The notes beneath the pieces are model-generated. The model was not told where the DNA came from and ran no database searches. It saw nothing but the letters and a program-made list of their open reading frames with translations. Position numbers and translations under genes: made by a program. DNA of 8,738 nucleotides from Hodarchaeum sp048939265 (GTDB lineage: Archaea > Asgardarchaeota > Heimdallarchaeia > Hodarchaeales > Hodarchaeaceae), in the NCBI GenBank assembly GCA_048939265.1, contig JBHLPQ010000157.1, positions 1 through 8,738 of the forward strand. Direction: 5' to 3'. The first letter of the stretch is position 1; the number at the start of each line of letters is the position of its first letter. This document shows, piece after piece, positions 7,801 through 8,738 of the stretch.

Positions 7801-8738
7801 ACTTTCGGTATAACGTTGGACTTTGATGGAAATAAAAGCTTTGTCGAGGTCATGAATTCAGAGACGATCAATCCATCTGATGAAATAACTATAGAGACAT
7901 GGATCAAACCTAGAACACCAGATGAGGGGTTCATCATTGCCAGCAAGAAAATGGGATACAGTTCTTTAAATGGATATTTCTTTCTATACGAAAATGGTAA
8001 CTTCCATTTTAACTTTGGCAATGGAACGAGCGTATTCCCGAATTCTGTCTCTTCTGCTAGTACATTGAAAGCTGAACAATGGTATCATCTTGCAGTGACG
8101 TATGACAGGCACTACGTAAAGTTTTTTCTTAACGGAATCAATATTGGTTCAATTAGAAGGTCTGAAATTATAGCTCCTAACGATCTCAATTTATTAATAG
8201 GGAAACGCCAAGACCAAGTTTGGAAACTAAACGGTTCCATTTATGAAATCGTCATGTACAACAAAGCATTAACTGAATCCGAAATCAAAACGCACGCTCA
8301 AAAGTTCGCGCGCGAGCTTCTCACATTAGAACTAGATCCAACCTATCCAATTCTGGGGCGGATTCTAGGAAGAATAACTCAAGTTGCGGGAATAGATCTT
8401 GAAGCCACGACCAATTACAATCCATGGGTATTTGAGGGTAATACTGCATTCTTTAGAGAAGCTTCCTTAAATGGTAGCGTAGTGATAAAAACTCCCTCTT
8501 TCACAGATCTAAAAATTGATGAATTGGTGAACGCAACCGTAATAATTGATAACCAAATAGTGCCTATGACGCCCCTTATTGACCTATCTCTTAATGGAGT
8601 TGATGATATAGAAATCTATACTCAGGAGGCAGATTTACAGCAAGGTAAAGGGTTTTATGTAAAAACAATTCTTACAGATTCAACTATATCTGTGTTTGGA
8701 AAAAATGTTAGTGTTAAATTAATAACCAGTGATGGCGA
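4819..8738 (+). CDS. Giant polytopic membrane protein with inserted LamG domain, putative GT-C-like (paralogue 2, 3' partial)
   Basis: The frame is open for 1306 codons from ATG 4819 and runs off the window without a stop, so the C-terminus is missing. It is a paralogue of the gene just upstream: LPGY (100-103), LDITAHF (D218, H222), AYLTDVDKR (282-290), SGFGW (303-307), WFRPMTI (349-355), HLPE (392-395) and EQRLLP (585-590) all occur in the same order and near-equal spacing. The N-terminal half is many membrane segments up to about residue 640, followed by an outside region with 11 N-X-S/T sequons. The first aspartate of the paralogue's DLD is glycine here (GLD), which may matter for catalysis. 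Residues about 995-1160 form a LamG-like lectin domain absent from the paralogue; residues 1217-1306 again match paralogue residues 990-1078. By that alignment about 120 residues, including a C-terminal anchor, should lie beyond the window, giving about 1430 in total. An alternative ATG at 4814 stops after one further codon. The GT-C role is inferred. Confidence 0.88.
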   Translation, partial: MKKPSLFLMISLSLTFFLTLWLLESPLKYGLFIFEAALILILYYSPALSSTIIRSKIVNNITSKVDCFFSITSIILLIHVLFHSDNTISFICAIIVSLWLPGYVLLRLLGFTYHSTWFEWPVLAFAISVGVTPLLVNLSQLFSTDRPFLISLIYAGVSLTPMVKNLISNCNEKVRSSEDRRFIKCNLFDVIILLWIALFFIFIISSFYPQMANIVGLDITAHFSSSRLLLLAPEVYHSSYPWYHSLLATVYELSNPIMEVFQTGLAYLGLVSVFAFYIMAKAYLTDVDKRAPVLAAVFFFVFSGFGWLDFLGRKLIPLGLSNQVKMLDASNSVSLGDIGHGPGPWVWLWFRPMTIAFMIVCLLIYLINRKDLSKRLFIPIFSILMVTLSFVHLPEVLMFSTFLLVLTLFIPKTVGLRLKDASLSILIANIIILLILPTIFGGMVEYPSIYVLLILLCTPIISVIIIYRPPKRLMFNLSSDKITRFVRVLAGIVVLGFLVSILSWLSLPNLFSDVNLNEILLTPTLLYPMLLGVVGLFAVISIPILTRNYGKKPIIIFILLFLFTFGFGKILSFVNAQFMDIRYWEQRLLPFVFAAASIIASISFGGLMQRLFNHKKKFLVAPILALIVISGVMSTNLTIESWKFQTQNPDDLIDYYSLDATEYLSSPNNRDINSPILTISPYTRNRAMYIPTPYSILNYMYPIWESQRPEIPLLLLYNMYYSPPYLFLDRQDLDYFASSNYTNGFLATHMIHSLSQVYRNPEISVLRFPNGVPPLLDSKVVLITPDENSTDYFYAYDILSLGGNDYTVSLSSDIKTIQSAETIIMARDDEDYAKLLENLILYTKNNQGNKRVVILNLNGNGPLSELFFKIENKGEDIEANYINGSVYNLDLPTEVDVAPLIMREGVRILAWYSNGENVTPFSVELEMDTIKLVYINLYPLIESYILFKTDSNITHETNLILNLPMGELEDGRVRDISMNGNDGLVYDTKQIPVPTFGITLDFDGNKSFVEVMNSETINPSDEITIETWIKPRTPDEGFIIASKKMGYSSLNGYFFLYENGNFHFNFGNGTSVFPNSVSSASTLKAEQWYHLAVTYDRHYVKFFLNGINIGSIRRSEIIAPNDLNLLIGKRQDQVWKLNGSIYEIVMYNKALTESEIKTHAQKFARELLTLELDPTYPILGRILGRITQVAGIDLEATTNYNPWVFEGNTAFFREASLNGSVVIKTPSFTDLKIDELVNATVIIDNQIVPMTPLIDLSLNGVDDIEIYTQEADLQQGKGFYVKTILTDSTISVFGKNVSVKLITSDG
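7801..8301 (+). other. LamG / concanavalin A-like jelly-roll domain encoded inside the third gene
   Basis: Residues about 995-1160 of the third gene read as a LamG-type (Laminin_G_3-like) beta-sandwich. The hallmarks are in family order: GITLDFDG (997-1004), ITIETWIKP with W1028, QWYHLAVTYD with W1088, KFFLNG (1101-1106), LLIGKR around G1128, and finally NGSIYEIVMYNKALTESEI (1138-1156). Such domains bind glycans or proteins outside the cell. Placement after the membrane half puts it on the outer face of the membrane. It is absent from the upstream paralogue. The ligand cannot be predicted. Confidence 0.85.

Noticed and set aside
7773..8021. Minus-strand open frame of 82 codons
   Set aside because: It is antisense to the well-supported LamG domain; no recognisable content.

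Overview
The window carries three same-strand genes packed end to end with almost no intergenic DNA: a cytosolic-type GT4 glycosyltransferase (19-1206), a very large polytopic membrane protein (1203-4805), and a second, even larger membrane protein (4819 to the window end, no stop reached). The first two genes overlap by 4 bases and the second and third are 13 bases apart, so this looks like one transcription unit. I see no RNA gene, insertion sequence, CRISPR array, origin or terminator, and no stretch over 300 bases without a gene.

The DNA is clearly AT-rich. The combination of a GT4 enzyme, giant membrane proteins with an LPGY-type N-terminal membrane motif, and large outside domains studded with N-X-S/T sequons suggests a surface-glycan or protein-glycosylation locus, most likely of an archaeon. 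That assignment is an inference: no universal marker gene is present and a bacterial source is not excluded. Neither the phylum nor the exact pathway can be read from this window.

The most notable point is that the two large membrane genes are tandem paralogues that align by eye from the N-terminal membrane segments to near the C-terminus. Shared landmarks include LPGY, LDIxxHF, AYLxDxDKR followed by SGFGW, W(Y/F)RPxTI, HLPE and ExRxLP, then a shared large extracytoplasmic region. The membrane half resembles the GT-C fold class (lipid-phosphate-sugar-dependent membrane glycosyltransferases) in having an acidic motif in an early outside loop and an arginine/LP motif before the last membrane segments. 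This is motif reading, not a confirmed family match.

The second copy differs by one clean event. A segment of about 220 residues carrying a LamG/concanavalin-like lectin domain sits inside the otherwise shared outside region, and collinearity resumes immediately after it. A working model is that the GT4 enzyme builds a lipid-linked glycan on the cytoplasmic side, while the two membrane proteins transfer, polymerise or present sugars outside, with the LamG domain giving the second copy an added carbohydrate- or protein-binding function.
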